DNA of 5,647 nucleotides, from NCBI GenBank assembly GCA_947037905.1, contig CAMQUX010000096.1:1-5647 (forward strand), written 5' to 3'. Positions 5,478-5,647 of the stretch are shown piece after piece (position 1 is the stretch's first letter; each line of letters begins with the position of its first letter). The position numbers and the translations under genes were made by a program. Below the pieces are notes generated by a model, which saw only the letters and a list, made by a program, of their open reading frames with translations, made no database searches and was not told the DNA's origin. The DNA is from an uncultured Desulfovibrionaceae bacterium. GTDB lineage: Bacteria > Desulfobacterota > Desulfovibrionia > Desulfovibrionales > Desulfovibrionaceae.

Positions 5478-5647
5478 ATGCGAGTTTTAGATTTTTCAGT
5501 AAAAAAAGTAGCGTATGTAATGTTAAGCTTTGCATTATTATCGATGCCTTCTTTTGCAAGTGCTGCGATACCTGTTACGTATTCAAACTATGTTGAAGCG
5601 CAAACAAGCATGCAGATGAATGATTACCAAAAAATGGCGAAAGGGGT
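5478..5647 (+). CDS. Unidentified exported protein (partial, N-terminal 56 codons)
   Basis: The reading frame starts at ATG 5478 and is open to the window edge. The first 30 residues form a textbook Sec signal peptide: basic residues in MRVLDFSVKK, hydrophobic core VAYVMLSFALL, then SMPSFASA with a likely cut before AIPVTYSNYV. There is no lipobox cysteine, so it is not a lipoprotein; the product is expected in the periplasm or outer membrane. The visible mature part (about 27 residues, rich in Gln, Met, Tyr and Asn) matches no family I recognise. Its leader follows a strong terminator, so it probably begins a new transcription unit. Confidence 0.8.
   Translation, partial: MRVLDFSVKKVAYVMLSFALLSMPSFASAAIPVTYSNYVEAQTSMQMNDYQKMAKG

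Overview
The window is an AT-rich (about one third G+C by eye) stretch of a Gram-negative bacterial chromosome. It encodes outer-membrane beta-barrel proteins, a full-length DsbD thiol reductase and several proteins with Sec signal peptides. The XRE regulator and the WWRDD-type deacetylase-like protein look most like those of the Desulfovibrionaceae. The low G+C would fit a host-associated, reduced member of that group (a Lawsonia-like lineage), but this is inference from protein style, not an identification.

Left part (1-1609): two tandem paralogous genes for small outer-membrane beta-barrel proteins lie on the minus strand. The left one runs off the window and is missing its C-terminus. Each has its own promoter of the same design (TTG -35, 17-base spacer, TATT -10), and a terminator separates them. 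A short XRE-type regulator (1610-1933, plus strand) is divergent to the pair. A palindrome overlaps its ribosome binding site, and an inverted repeat brackets the -10 of the neighbouring barrel gene, so local control is plausible.

Middle part (1934-4332): a 16-bp tandem repeat abuts a strong bidirectional terminator shared by the regulator and the convergent dsbD gene (2142-4166, minus). DsbD keeps all six redox cysteines but carries Asn-rich insertions, one built on an 18-bp DNA repeat. Divergent from dsbD is a tRNA-Lys(CUU) gene with a clear promoter, an encoded CCA end and its own terminator.

Right part (4333-5647): a polysaccharide-deacetylase-like gene is interrupted near its 5' end by an in-frame TAA and has altered active-site motifs, so it is probably a pseudogene. 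A strong plus-strand terminator follows it. The window ends in the first 56 codons of an unidentified secreted protein with a G-rich ribosome binding site. No mobile element, CRISPR array or phage gene was seen, and no gene-free stretch exceeds 300 bases.
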